DNA from: Atrina japonica
Lineage: Eukaryota > Mollusca > Bivalvia > Pterioida > Pinnidae
Reading direction: 5' to 3'
Length of the DNA: 64,000 bases
NCBI GenBank assembly: GCA_030159075.1
Contig: BROG01000484.1
Coordinates: 225,001-289,000 of the forward strand
The notes beneath the pieces are model-generated. The model was not told the DNA's origin and did no database searches. It saw only the letters and a program-made list of their open reading frames with translations. Below are positions 16,201 through 32,600 of this stretch, one piece after another (positions within the stretch are counted from its first letter, which is position 1; each line of letters opens with the position of its first letter). The position numbers and the translations under genes were made by a program.

Positions 16201-19200
16201 CAAGCTGTCAAAATGGATATTTTTGTTTTTATATAAAGTTTCAAATATTAAAAAAAATATTTGTTTGAAAAGAAATCGAAGATGAATAATGGGCGAGTAA
16301 AAATGTTTAAAAATATTTGTTTAATACAAGTAAAATGATTTTAAAAAATCACGGGTTAAAAAAAAACTTTTTAAAATATATGTTTGAAAAGATATCGAAG
16401 GTGGGCGAGTTAAGATATGTATTCTTACATGGGTGGCGGGAATATCAATCGTCGTCGTATTTCATTAATGTTAAGCAATATATGCAGATGTTAAAATTTT
16501 CTACGGCAATATATATTTTTAGCCTTTATAATCAAAGTTTTGATCTAATCGCGGGATATATTTCTTTATCAAATTGACAGACTGTAGGCCTTTAACAGTA
16601 TTTATAATAGGTGACATTTTCCGCAATGGCATTGTTAATCGTAAACCGGATTGTCTGTTTTCTTATGACGACATCCGTATTTTTTAGTTGTGCGATGATA
16701 CTCTTGACAGTTTATTTCAGTCTAAATGAGTGGTGTAAATTTATGGAAATGTTTTTATTTAGCCTGGTTATATGTATGTGTGTAGGGGTATAATCCCGGG
16801 TACACTGAAATAGTATTTTCAAATCCACCACTACAAACTGGGCACCTCCGTAATAATTGTTCCGTGTGACGTAGAACGCAAATGAAACAATACTTTTTAT
16901 GTGTGTGTTTACTTGGAATACTATTTCATTAATTTAATTAAAACCTTATATACTCCGAGTGTTACAGATGCGTTTTAAATGTCTTTGATAGGATTGATGT
17001 ACACTACATACGTTTACGTGGTCGAGTGGTTAGAGCAACGCGCTTTGAACCATGAAGTCTCTCACTTCCTGTCAGCGCAGGTTCGAGTCCCGCTGGAACC
17101 TAAGCTGATTTTGTAAAAATGTTTGCCAGTTTACTTGCAGAAGGCCGGTGGTCTTTTCTCGGGTACATTGTAACTAGATTCTCTCCTCTACCAATAAAAA
17201 CTGACGCCGACATATAACTGGAAAATTGTTGAGTGTGCCGAAAAACACCATTCAAAATTCCGAACCTTCATCTTAATCTTTCTTTGTCATTATGGAATTA
17301 TAATTTCGTATTTGTTACCAACCAGAAAATTCACAATCACAAACATGACATATTCCTAAAACACTTTTGAACAATTTGTGCAAGCAAATGTTTCCCCGTA
17401 TCAGGTTTATCATTATAATTACATCAACGTCTGTTCTAAATATCTTTGAATGTACCTTTGCTAACACTGTTAGTTGCTGACATGTACGTAAAAGAAAACA
17501 GAAGATAACAAGTCAAATTACTTTTCTTTCTTCACTACCTTTTTAAAAAATACTCTTAACATTGTTGATCCTTGTACTGTATCGCTATGTTTCGTAGAAT
17601 TATTTTTACTTTTGACATCATGAAGGGAGTCAGTCTCAGAAATCACATTTCTGTATTATACTAACTAAAAGGTGACAACTGAAATTGCTTGAATATACAT
17701 TTTTTTCCTTGCCTAAAAATGCTTCATACCCAATTTCAATTGTGTTTTACGCCACACACAATACGGTGGTGGCCATTTTTAAATGTTGGGGGAGGAATGA
17801 TATCATAAAAGGCTATCCTCCTGACAAATTGCCTTACAAAATCAGATTAGTTTCCATTCGGGCCCGACCCTGTACTAACAAGAGGTGAGATACTATATTT
17901 TAAAGCGCGATGTTTTAACCACTCAACCACGAAGACCCAATTTGAAGATAATTGACTGAATGTTTTTGAAAAGTTAAATTCACGACAAACGTCCACACAA
18001 CGCCCGGTGTAGCATCACAGACGCCAATGGATAGCAAAGATAATTTTATAGAGCGTTACATTCTAAATAAGTTCCGATTAATGGCATAAATATCTCAAAA
18101 GGTTTCATATTTGATGTTAGATACAACCGTTTCCAAACGTCGAATAATTTTGTAAAATTGTATTTCTGTCATGTAATCTATCTTCAGACAGAAATCGGAA
18201 AGATTAAAGAACATTGTTTTTTCCACCAATGATTGTAAATAATGCTCCATATAATTTAATTGCAAATTAATCCCCATATATACACTTACGTGCCAAACTT
18301 TTGTCAACTAATTCCAATTTCCCATAGCTTTCTATGTGAAATGAACTTTTTCCAGTAACTGTCACGAATTAATACTTTCATCAATTCTTGCCAAATTTCA
18401 TATGCTTAGAGACAGTTTATCTATTAAGTCTGATTTATGGTTTAAATTTTATTGAAGCTTTATTTCTGAGAATCAGCCATTTTTCTTTGCAATAAGTATT
18501 TCGTTTACTTCACTGACTATGAACAAAGAGGAAATGGCGATATATATTTCGCTTGTCACTTACAAATACAAGTGCTTGCATTTTCACAAAAAGCAAGTGA
18601 CACATCCCAAACCAATTTAGAATTTAACACAAATGTGCAAAAGTTCAAAACGTTTCATTGAATATATGAGTCAGTGCAATTATGTTTTTAAAAAAATGAT
18701 TTAACACTGAAAGCTATGGAAAAATTACATTAGTTGACATACTTTTGGCAAGCGAGTGTAGAACGGGAATACACTTCCATATTACTTTAAATATAAAAAT
18801 CTCAGATACCAAGGTATAAATCTTCAGGATGTCCAGGATTCAAATTCAAATCTGACGAACATTGGACAAACACGGACCTCTGGTAATCCAGGGGTGGGAT
18901 CATTATGAGATATGAACACCATATGCAGATGATTTCCTGATATTACTATTTGAAGCATGTCTGTTTGATACATAAAGAGATCACAAAAGAATGTAAGTTT
19001 TATTACGTATATAATGCTGCCCCAAGTGCTGCAATTTTTGTCTATAGAAATAGAATAGTTCACATCAAGTTTAAAATTGCATCTGAAGAGTTAAAACTCA
19101 TTTTATTAGTTTTATAGCTTTAATTTTACAAGCAGAATTAATACAATATTTAATTTTGCAATTAGAAAGCAATATCTTACTCTAGAAATATTTTTACTTT

Positions 19201-22200
19201 TTGTTCTACGGCGTATATATTTTTCATATCAAACCAATTTTCAAAGAAAATAGTATTACAAAATCATTTCCTGATCAATCTTAATATAAATTTCACTTTT
19301 TACTATAATTAAGCATTTACATGTATTTTAATGTTTTTAAGTTTTTTGTTATAAATTTCCATTGAATCGTCTATAGGATATAATTTTGACCAAATAGAAA
19401 TATCTACATGAATATAGTTTCAGGTTTATTCTATGTTTAATTATTCTTTACACAACGCATATTAGAATAAAAACTCAACATTTATTCAACAGTGTGAGAT
19501 CATTGAGAGATTACAACTTCGACGTTGAATATATCGGATCGTCTTGTTTCAGATGCTTGGTCGATGTTTGATTTAAACTGCAATCGTCCACTGCGATGGA
19601 ATCTTGTGCATTTATCGTTGAGACACTCAGATATTTCTTCTTCAAGACAAAACCAACGAAAATCAAAACAATCAAGAATAGACATGCTCCAAAAATGACA
19701 AAAGATATCGTCATCACATGGGTGTACGACTCATACGTTGTTACACTAAAAAAAGCTTTATCCCTGGTGGCAATGCTATTGTTAAAATTACTGTTTGTAG
19801 AATGAATGGTTGGAAAAAGCAACTCTGTGGTCCAGTTTGTACTATTTGAAGACGTCGTTATCGAAATTTCCTTTGTTGAAAACGCTGTTCCTGTATAAGA
19901 TACAGGGCTTGTTGATTGTGTTAAGATATTTATGTCATTGGTTGTCACTTCAAGGTATTTTTTTCCGAGATAGGATTCCTCACAATAACTTTCCAAGTCC
20001 CGATATCTCTTTCTGATGCGAACTCGTTAGTCAAAGTTCCATTTCGGAATGTGGTGTAGCCATCATCTTCATAATAAGGTTACCGAATCTCCTTGCCGTC
20101 GGGTCTAAACCATATATAATAAAAAGATTGTGGACGACTAGGTAGATTACAGGACAATTGGAAACTTGGTCTGTCAGTTTTAGATGTAACAATGACTTTG
20201 CAATCTATTACTGTAACATTTATGCAGCCAAAATGAGCTTCTTCCGGAAAAAAACATTGGGCCAAAAATATTGCAATCACATCGCCAGGGATTGTTTTTC
20301 AAATTTGCAGAACCAGAACGAAGAGATCGGGCATTTATAATCTGACTGGGTACGAATGAAGTCACTGGATTATTCGATATATGTAAGTACTGAAAGTTAC
20401 CAAGGTCATTAATCACATTCCAGTCCAGAAATATCAGTTGGTTTCCATGAAGCTCCACTTTTGGAATAATTGAAAGATCCATCTCTGCCAGAAACAGCTC
20501 ACCTATCGATTTCAAATGTTGTAAACTATTTGCATTTATAATGAATCCCTTGTTTCCACTCAGGTCAAGTTTGTATAACTGTTCCAATCCGGAAAACATT
20601 CTTGTTAATATTCTTTCAATGTTGTTATTTGATAAATCCAGCGACACAAATATCCTACTGAAACAAATGCACCATCTTCTATATATCTTGTTGAACAATA
20701 GGACAAAGACAACCTCCGAATACTGTAAGCATTCAAGTTTTGAATTTGAAATCCACTAGGAAACTCGGTAAGTCCCGAGGCACGTTTACCAACGCTGTCG
20801 GTGCAGTGACACCCAAAAGGTCACGAAAGGCTTCAATGTATGAAGACAATGAGACGTATTACAAGTTGCTTCAAGAACATTTTGCCGTCAGGGATATGTT
20901 TATTCCAACAACTCACTGCAACCATGTTTATAGAATTTCGGTGTAGAAATGTGGTCACTGATTGGCTATTTGCGCATTAGGTTTATACTATAACAATATT
21001 CTGTCAAATGTTATAAGGCAAATATTGATGCTTGCTTGGAAACCAGAAAATGCGGTTTTTATCAAACCCATGCAATATAAATAAAACTAATTTTGGAAAA
21101 ATTAATGCTGTTTTTCCATCTGACAAGAAGATAACTTAACTGGTATTTAAATGTTTTATAGGCGTTTATAAGGACAACACATAGCTTAAAGGGGCATTAG
21201 CTGTGTTTTTTTTTTTCAAATCTTCTTTCTTTCTTTTTTATTACTTAGATTGATATACAATAACAAACGAAATATACACATTCATACAAATTCTTAAACA
21301 CCTATATATTTTGTGATAATTGCTTGAGAAACCCAGGTTTGGCAATTTTTCACTTGCACTTGATTAACTCAACCTTACTATTTTAAATGAATACCACACT
21401 GGACCTGACCTTATATCTATAGGAATATAAGATTTTTTGTCCATGTGTATAGTTCTTATTTGTTGTTGTACATCAAGAACAAGTAGTAAAAACAGAAAAA
21501 ATCAAATTAACACAGCTAACGCCCCTTTAAAGTCACGTTCCAGTGGAGGTATTGTAACATTTAACATTTTCTTTAGAAAACAGTAGGAAATGAAAAAGTT
21601 TTCAAAAAATCGTCGTATTAACAGTTATTAACGGAAATCCATCGGAAAGCTCTAAATTTACTTCGGTGAAAGATGAGACATTCCATAAAAGGAATTCTTA
21701 CTACGCCTCAGGTATAAGGAATACATTATGGAGTGTGGGCGATATGTACAAGAAAATGAGTATCGGTACTTGGGATTGACGTCTCAAATAGTTGCAACTA
21801 TGTTGTGACACAACTTTATGTCGACGGATTAATGAAAATATAGATCGGATAAGCAATTGACCAAATTTCCGACGGCTGCGACGAGAAAAATTTAGTTAAA
21901 CGGATCAATATGCTGCTGTGAAAATTTGTCACCGCATGGGCCTGTCTTACTACAAGTACGAAGAAGCCGACAGATTTTACCAAGCAAAATAACTGAAATT
22001 GGGGACAGACATTCGGCCAAATGTATGTCCTGTTCAACAAGCTTTAATCGAAGCAACATAGGGTAATGATCTGTACATGATGTGCTGATTCTAGCATAGG
22101 CAATTTATCAAGGACATTTTGTTTTGGTTCCCATGCCTCGTTTTCGATATCTCCTCATTCCCATACTTTTTAAAGAGGTTATTATTTAGATCTGCACGCT

Positions 22201-23590
22201 GGGTGTTTCCTATGGGGCGCCGTTTTACTTTTTAATACCAGTTAGTGATATCACTCTTTCGAATAGGCGGTATCACTTATTCAATAAGTGATATCATCTA
22301 TTTGATGGGTGATATCACCAATTGGAATACCGAATAAGTGATATCACCTATTCGAATAAGTGATATCTCTTATTGAAAGAGTGATATCACCTATTCGAAA
22401 GAGTGATATCACTTATAGGAATAGGTGATATCACCTATTCGTTTTTATAGGTGATATCACTTATTCGTATAAGTGATATCACTCATTCGAATAGGTGATA
22501 TCACTCTTTCAAATAGGAGATATCACTTTATACGTGTTTATAGGTGATATCACCTATTCGAATAAGTGATACCACCTATTCGAATAGGTAATATCACTTA
22601 ACAAAACGAATAAGTGATATCACTCATTCGAATTAGTGATATCATTTATTCAAATTTGGAAACAGTATAAACCTTATGCTCCCCATTTCTACCATAAATG
22701 TAGATTTGCAGTGAATATCAATAGGCCTATATCCATGGAAGAACAAAGCGCAAAGGACGATATTACGGTATCGTGATTAAGGCACAGCGCTGCAGAATCG
22801 GAATCATCTCCTGTGTCTGTTGTAGGATTTGGACGGAGTTCAGCATTCAAAGCAGACAGAGCCGTCGAAACTATACCGCCGACTCCCGCCATTTTGAACT
22901 AGAGATCGAAAAGTAGTTGAACTTAAAATACCCTGTATATTTTTTTGGACTAAATGTAAGAAAACAAAAAAAATTAATAATATATAATGCCCAAGATGAC
23001 ACAAGTAATATTTTCGTTAGACCCAGGAATATATTTTATTTTTGTATAGGGAGCATTCATTGGCATTGATTCATAAGTGATATCACTATTCGAATAGGTG
23101 ATATCACTTAGTTGAATAAGAGATATGACTAATTCAAGTAGGTGATATCACTCATTCATTTGATTAGGTGATATCTTTCATTCGAATAGGTGATAAAAAT
23201 GATATCACTTTAAAATCTATAAAAGTTATATCACCTATTCGCATAAGTAATATCACCTATTCGAATGAGTGATATCACCTATTTGAATAAGTGATATCAC
23301 CTATTCGAAACAGTGATATCACTAACTTGTACTAAGAAGTAAAACGGCGCCCCATAGTTTCACTTGATTAGCTAACTAGTATATATCTTTAAAATACGAC
23401 GAAATTATATACGAATAAACATTTTTCCATTATAAAAGAGCCTTGGGTTATATATCAAGTCTTTCCTGTTAGCATTTAACATGCATTCTTTTGTTGCTTC
23501 ATTGCAATAAAAATGGTACATCATATCGCAATATTACTTTAAAAGAATGAATTGGTAAAATCTAAATGGTCGCCTTTCATTTATTTCTTG

Positions 23591-23678
<88 letters not shown>

Positions 23679-26600
23679 GGTTTATTCCTCCTATTCTAAC
23701 AGTTAAAAATATTATGAAATACCAAGCTAAAATATCGATTTATTCAACCAATTCCAAACATTTGAGAAATCACAGTGGAAAAGATGAAAAAAAATTGCTG
23801 GAATAGCAGGAGTTCTTGTGTAAACAATAAATTACACAATTTAATTAGCTTGTAAAAATACCAAACTAAAATATCTATTATATTGTATACATGTATTTGA
23901 TATATTAGTATGCAAATGAGTGAAATGTTGAGTTACCTATTCGGTGGCGGTTGTTAAGACGTCTGTACCAATTGTGACGAGGATTCGCTCGCGTATTTCA
24001 TTTTAAGGTAAGGTTTGCATGCTCGGGAGAACTTTTATTCATATATTGTACACAAATGATATACAACAAAAAACAGAAAGGAAAGCTCTATCATAAAATT
24101 AAAAAAATAATGAAACTTTACCGTTCCGTAGTAGTTATAGGCAGCTCCATAGCGCGTTTTTGAAATTTGACCGCTAGGGGCGCCACCAGTGCGCTGTTGA
24201 TGATGTCATCAGAATCCTGGCTTCTGATTGGTCAAATTAGAGCTGTCTGTGACGTCATGACCGGAAGTGTGCCATACCGGAAGTGAGGTCATACCGGAAT
24301 TACGTCATACTGGAAGTGAGGTCATGTTGTCATAGCAATAAGGAGAAAGAACCAATCGTTGAGTTTGGAGGCGTGTCTATGACCGGAAGTGGAAGGGTGT
24401 AGAGGCGGCCATCTTGGATAACGAGCCAATGAATGTCTTCGTTACAAGAGGTCGGGGTCACGAGAGTTCACAAAAGGTCAATGGCTAAAACTAGAAGTTG
24501 GGTTTTTCTAGTTTTGGGCTGAGAGTGAATTTTTAAAACCGAAACTTTTTTCCAGGTTTGGGACTTGGAGTGAAATCAAAAGTAGGTGTCGCCACAGTCG
24601 GCGAGAGTTTACTTGAGTTGACGAGAGTTGTAATGCTAACAAGAGATGGGTTTTCCCCAGTTTTGAGGTCTAGAGTGAATGAACGTTGATTAGATGGTGG
24701 GGTATTCCCCTGATAGCATAATTAAGTTTTAAGTAATGAAAACCTTATTAACGTTGCTAGCTCACTAATTTTTTCTAAGATATTGAAAATTACTGTTTCA
24801 TAAGGTAAACACTAAACCTATGTAAATTCAAACACTCACCCATGCTGGTAGTGGTTTTCTGACGATGTTTATACCTCGAGCTCCAGATCATAAATGACCT
24901 CTTAGAGGTCTAACTGAACCTATTCTCTAGTTTTTAAAGTCATGTGACTTTTTTGAGATATTTCTCATTTCAATGCATGGGAAATAATCTAGCCCTATCT
25001 AATAAAAAAAATTAAACACTCACCCATGCTGGTAGTGGTTTTCTTATGATGTTCACATTTCGAGCTTCGGATCTCAAATGAGCTCTGAAAGAACTAACTG
25101 AACATCTCTCTAGTCACATGACTTACTATATTAGACTTTAATCTATTGAAGTGAATACTTGAGTCATAATAAAATCACAAATGAAATAAAATGTTTAATG
25201 TTGAGCGAACATATACTGATAAGTAGTGTTTAGTCACTACAATATTTTAAACTCGCCGCTACAGAATAACACAAACACAAAACCTGCATACTTTTAGTTA
25301 AGGTTTCTTTTCTAATAAGATGGGTGGCCCTTAAAAGGGCCGTTGATTGCTCCGAAAAGCTGAATAAGAGAGACTCTAATATCTGTCGAGTAGACGTCGC
25401 CAACGACGAACTTCTCTTTCTTTCTCTATCATCAGTCGATTTATCTCTGCCTTATGTTGTCGAAGATTGGCTAATGCTTCCTGAGCTTGTACGTTTTGTA
25501 CAGGTACTGGAAGTGAAGGGTCATATCTACGTGGTCCCTGGTGTTGTGTAGTAGGTCCTACCAGAATTTATCAGTCTGTGTGGCCTTACTACAATACGTG
25601 CCCTCCGTGTAAAAATGATTCTCATGTTTCTCTTTTCAGGTTGCATATCAATATCGGATGAGTTATCCATGATGAACTAATACCGAGACACAGACAGTTC
25701 TAGCTTATATAGAGTTTATGACGTGCGCATGACGCATTGATTTCAGGATGAGTTTCATTCTCCCGTCTAGACATCTGGTCACCTGTCATCTGGCAACCTG
25801 TTTTGGACATCTGGCAACGTGTCATCTGACCACCTGTTTTAGACATCCGGCCACCTGCCATCTAGCCACCTGTTTTAGACATCTGGTAAACTGTTTTTAG
25901 GCAAATACTGTCTCTAGTTTTTATTTTAGTATTTCTAATTCTATATAAAAATAAAACGAAATAAAATAATTTCTAGTTTTATGTACCTGTAAACATAAAA
26001 GCTAGAATAAAACACTGTTATGAATATATATGTGTGATTATACTTCGTTTGAGTATCTATAGTTATTTCCTTTTTATTATAAATATATCTATACCTTTGC
26101 AGTATTTCATTTTAGATTTGAAAACGGAAGCATACACACGGAATGGCTAATTTACCTAACTTTGATTTATTGTTGAATGAAAGACAAGAACAGGCGAAAA
26201 GTCAAAGACAGGCTCATCAGAGAGACCAACGGGGTGATAGATTTAATACAAACAGACAACTCACTGATTATAGCGATTACTATGAAGTAGACACCCAGAG
26301 AGAACGTAAATCACGCAAATTTAAAACGGCCTCGAATGTGTACCAAGTCAAGTCTAAACATTTTTCTAAAGATGCCATACACCTAGTATCAGAGGTATTA
26401 GATCATGTTGTTGACTTCTATCAAGAACAAACTACAGTGTGAAGATCGGAATAAGATGGCCGCCCCCAAAACCATCCACTTCCGGTCACAGACACGCATC
26501 CAAACTCAACGAATGGCACTTTCTCCTTATTGCCATGACAACATGACCTCATTTCTGGTATGACCTCGCTTCCGGTATGATCCACTTCCGGTTATGACGT

Positions 26601-29600
26601 CACAGGCACCTCTATAGCGCGTTTTTGAAATTGACCAATCAGAAGCCAGGATTCTGATCAACAGCGCAACTGGTGGCGCCCCCTACCGGTCAAATTTAAA
26701 AACCGCGCTATGGAGCTGCCTTTAATTGAAATTGACCAATCAGAAGCCAGGATTCTGATGACGTCATCAACAGCGCGTTCAAATGTCAAAAACGCGCTAT
26801 GGAGCTGCCTATAACCTCTTTCCGTTTTCTTGCAAGACTCATGCAAAAAACATGAAAAATGACAGTTTATCACAGTTTATGTGTTTAACTATTATCTTAT
26901 CCAACAAAAAATATAAAAATGATCCCTTTACACATCCAAAGTTTCTATCAAAAAATAATATTACAAAGACATTATTTTTGTCAATATTTTAAGCTAATAA
27001 AATACATATGTCACCGACTTCGTTTCTATGGAAACGTGCTATAAATAGTCACTTTAAATCAAAAGTAGTTACATTTTGCAATATTTAAAAAAAAATACAG
27101 AATTTGAAATTTTGTCCTTTCGTAAAGCAAATCTGCATTATCAAATGTCTGAATAATACTGCATTTACATTTCCACATATGTTAGTTTGATTATTAATAA
27201 GAATGTACCCATATTAATATTGTTAAATAACATTTTCCTACCCCATGGCTACCCCATTTCCGACTTCACAGCGTTCAAAACTGTAACTTGAAAGGGATGG
27301 TTCACCCTTTTGACAATCTGTGCTTAAAATAAAAATAATGGTTCACCCTTTTGTCAATCTGTGCTTAAAATAAAAATAATTTCTGTTTTCCTGGATATTA
27401 AAAAAAATACAGTTTTATAAGAAAAATCCCAGATACAGCCGTTTTATTACGGTGAAAACGGTTATATGAAGTGTCCATACATTCAAATGGAAGTGAAGAA
27501 GCCTGCAAGCTCCTGATGACACCGTTCCATTCATATAGGCCTACACCACGTACGTACTTGCTTACAGATTGAGTCGCTTTTTATTCCTCGAATCATAATA
27601 TAACAATTCATATTTCCACAATTACATCATCATTACCTTGAGTAAATGCCCCTGGATTTTCTCGCTATAAATAAAATTTATGAGTTCCCCGACATCCAGG
27701 AGATATATACGAAATCTGAGATTCGGTGTTTACAGTCCAAGGCAAGGATAGGGGATAGGACGTGACCGGTATTTCCATAAGCGGTGATAAAAAAAAAAGA
27801 AATTGACACTTTTTCTTTCAAATGAATAATGATTTGAACAAGTTCTTCTCTGTTAAATTCCGTTACTTGTTGTAAATGAAACATCATGGCTATATATTTT
27901 AAGGTGAAAATAACGGATTTTTAAAACTTTATAATTACTAAACTCAAAAGAAAATTGTTTTAGACTAACAATGTATTGTAACATGACCAAAGTTTAATCT
28001 TAATTCTAAAAACATGATAATGCAGAAATATATCTAAATGGCTCTCACGTTGCTTATTACAATAAATATACATGAATAATTTTGCTCACAAATGTCAAAA
28101 AATGGAACATTATTACAAACCTTTGAATAGGTACTGTAGATATGGAATATAAACGAGGATTTCGTCCGCTATTTATAGCACCATATTGAAGCTAAACAAA
28201 ATCATCAAAATAACTCCGCACGGACTTGAGCTGTCAGACTAATACAAGCAATGGGTTTAGTGGTCAAAAGAAAGTGAAAAATTTCAATGTATCCAAAATG
28301 AACGCCAGAAATATAGAAAATAAACATCAAAGCGGACAGTAAAAATCACGAGTGCACGAAGTGACAGTTTGCTATCGCCGCGATCTTTGAGGGTGAGAAC
28401 CGGTGTTGTTGTGCTTGTTGAAGGTAATATTAAGAAGAAAAAAAAATTAAGTTTTTGATGAATTTTTATCACCAGGTGTGTCGAATGATTTTAGAAATCC
28501 CGTGGATCTCTGAGGATAATAAGTATTCCGTGGATCCAACTGTCGGGAACGTCTCAGACCTCTCACTGGCGGCCAAACTCAGATTCTACCGGACCTCGAT
28601 ATTGTAAAACAAATATGGAGAGTACTTTAAACCAAGATACGCAATCATTAGAACTATATCGCATATTTAAAAGTTTTGGTCGTAGTTGTAAGGAAATCTC
28701 CAATGTAATTACTTCTAAATATATTCAGGACATAGATTATACATCATGGCCCGACACTGTCAACATTATGACGTCATCAAATGTATTTCTATGAATGGAA
28801 TTGACGTCATCAAAAAAGGTACAGAGCCAACTTTCATTTAAAATACGAGTTATCTCCCTGTATGTGCAAACCTTACCTTAATTTGACTGCGGACTCGAGG
28901 CAGGTGTGACCGGTCGGCACCTGATGCCACCTCTTGATTTCTAGAGGTCCGTGTTTGTCAATTATTTTTTACCAGATTTGTACTTTATGCTAGACATCTT
29001 AAAGAATTATACTTTGGTATCTGATATTTTTTACATTTATAAGATTGGTAATTGGTATCTTAACCACTTGTTTTGCAAGTTTTAATATTTTAGGTAGATA
29101 TTTCGTCAATATGTGTGGCCTTATTTACACTTAATTCTTTTGTTTGTTTTTCCACAAAAAATTCAGAATTTATACTCTGTTGAGTTCCAAACTAGATGAG
29201 TTCTATTAATTTCAAGGTAAAAAATATTACACATGTCAGTTCAATGTAGATCCGATTTTTGACACATGTACAAGTCATGTTGCAAGATTTTGGTCCGGTG
29301 AGTATTTACTCACCGAGATATAAAGATTGTGACTGGAATAAGAATTGTGAAAGAAATCGTCCACATGTATCTAACTTTTTCAGCTTTATATACCTATTTT
29401 AAAATCCATGCAACTAGACTGTCGCGGGCGATAAATTCAAAAATATTATTTGGGTAAACGAAAGTTCTCGGTTCCAATTGTTTTATTAAAATCTTGTTAT
29501 GAAATACATATGCGTGACGTGGATCTGTACATTACACTGACTGAATCTATACAGGCATAACCTATTTCCACGGATGGCCTACATATATCAGTTTAGATCC

Positions 29601-32600
29601 TCTCGTATTTCATTTTGATTTGAATGAACTCACGGTGGGTGTGACCGGTCGACAGGGGATGCTTACTCCTCCATGGCACCTGATCTCACCTCTTGATTTT
29701 CAGATGTCTGTGTTTCTCCATTTTTACCAGATTTGTACCTATATCCTGGAGATCCTATAGATTTATACTTTGGTAGCCTATCTGAGATTTTTTGTATACC
29801 TAAGTCTTTTCAAGCACTGAACAGTGAACATGGTAATTAATATTATGTTAAATTATCTAAATGATAAAGTACGCACAAATCAGCCAAGACCATGGATACG
29901 AGCAAGTTAGGTCGACAAAGAACTTGGGTACAGGTAAGCTAAAATGGACACGAGTTAATTGGTACCAGTTGCGATGTGTATGAGTTGACTACAAACCTAC
30001 TTTTTATTAGGACCGATCTGCGCATTGCCTCTGTTGATGTCAGAAATGATGTTGAAGATAATGTGAATAACTTACTGAAATTTTATTTATCAAAGAAAAT
30101 TTGTTAGCTTTTATGGTTGAAGATCGAAGGATTTCTGATCGAAACAGCTTGCTCCAAAACACCGTAGGTTTAAACACTCTTCTAGTCGAAACGTCCCGCA
30201 TTCTCCGCCAGGTATCCAGTCTATATCGTAAATATGATATTTACATATTTTGATATAAAATATTTGCTGTTATATAGGCCTATTATTATTTAGCTATTTT
30301 GAATATAATCACAAGAATTATTTGCCAATGCAAGATCCATTAACATGCTGTAATTTGATTTAACATTATTTTACGACTATCGAAAACTGAATAAGAATCA
30401 ATAACAGTAGAAAGGCCTTCACGTCACATTACAAATAAACATCGAGAATGTCGCTTAATGACATATACAGGTAATTTTTTCCATACAACAGTTAAATGGG
30501 AAAAAAGTAAATGCATGCAAAATATTTCGAAAATTATCAGTTATAGACCCATTTTAAATGCAGAAGGTATTCTAGTTTATTTGCTACACAATCTTCACTT
30601 CAGTCGTTCAGATGACAGATGGTAGAATTGGGGGAAAGTAAAAAGTGAGACTATAGGCTATTGGTGCGTGACCTATTCTCGGATGAAAATCGAGTTTTTT
30701 ACCGAATATCTTCAGCTCAACTGATAGAATTGCTTTGGAATTTTGTATCACAATAGGTTACCTATTGGTGCAATATAATTTGATGAGTTTTGGTGGAAAA
30801 TACAAAACAAAAAGTAAATTTAGCCCATTTAAAAAACCCAACCTGAATGCCGTAATCGTGATGCAGGAAGACCTATTGTCGGACAGTAGTAGTAATTACG
30901 TTGAGATGGTGACATCACTTCCCTCTTGACTAATGTTGCACAGTACGATAGAAAAATAAGCGATTACAATGTTGTAGTGGAATTATTAATCCTAAATTTT
31001 GTAACATGTTTCAGTCAATGATTAAAGTCTGACGTGTGTTAAAAATATCTGGAAAATTCTTGTTCATTTATGTGCAAAGAGAAGTGTCTGACAGTAGGCA
31101 CTGTCCGAGAATAGGTCCAGTACCAGTATACTTAGAACAATGAAAAATGATAAGACACTCGGCCATTTCCATCAATATGGTAATAATAGAGGTCGTGCTT
31201 TGGCTATCCTGTAGATACTTGGACACATTGATGCCACCAAGTATCCAGATCATAAATGTAGCTGGAAGTACCTATGTAAATGTGCCAATGCTTTCAATAA
31301 AATAATAATATGAACTAAGGCAAGGCCCTGGGAGATACCAAAGACCAGATTTTGTCCTGACATTGTCCGTATATAACCTTACAGGGTTTTTATGTGCATT
31401 TAACAGGAAAATAGTGTAATAAATTAAGTTGTGATTTTATGAAACTTTAGAATATAAACTACACATGTGATTAAAAATTTGTATACAATTTTTTTATTTT
31501 TAGTATCTTGATAGGCATCTAAATTCAGCATGCATTGTCATATGTGCATTGTACTGATCACAGGTTGAGTTGAATGGGTTTTACTTTGTTGCTGATTTAA
31601 AAAAGTCTACCAAGACATTAAAAACAAAAAATGCTTACAAATTATTAGTCACATGTGTAATTTATATCCTAAAGTTTCATCAAATTACAACTTTATAATA
31701 TTATTTTCCTGTTAAATGCACATAAAATCCCGTCTGGTCATATCCATACATTGTCAGGACAAAATCCAGTCTTTAGTTTCTCCCCAAGGCCTTGAAAGCG
31801 AGCATCATTCCTTGTTTTTCAAATGCGGGAAACCATATTCTTTGGGATTCTATTTGATCCCACAAGTGTCACACCTGTCCCACAAAATAAAGTCGCCGTT
31901 AAATTGTGACGTCAAATATTTAGAACATAAGCCTCTACCTAAAAAATTTGACCTAAAAGAATGTCTCCCAAACGTTTGATTCAAATATGTTCATAATGAG
32001 GATTACTGAATAAGCTTCAGGTTGAAGATGCTGTACATTTAGTTCTGACATTTTGCTAATGCTAAGTGCGAATTCCTAATGTGAGCAGAGTTTATACTGC
32101 TAGTGGTCAGGACACCCATATGTAATACAATGTAGGAAAAATGTTACCTCTACATGTATGAAGACTTTGCTTTCTATTAAATCTTTGTTTACTCACTGTG
32201 AAAATTTTACTACTTACAGAATAAAGATGCTACCTTAAACCCAATGTGAGATGTATTAGAGACATAAAGCAGTGCCAGGGGGAAATAGGTAAGTCATCTC
32301 CTGATGAATTGTAGATCTGATATTGCATTTTATACCTAGAAATGAAAGTTAATTTGTTTGATGTATCATGTATTGGAAATTTATATGCCAGAAAAGCCCA
32401 ACCACTTAGTTTAAATAAAATATGTCATTCCCCCATGATAAATATGGAAATGTTGTCAAATTTTACCATAAAAGTAAATAAAAATGAAATATAGAATCAC
32501 CTTATGTAACAAACCATCCCTGTAAACATGTATGAGGCTTAATCAAACCCTTTACAATTATCTCTCATGTGAATTAGATAAAACAAGCTGCCTTAGATAC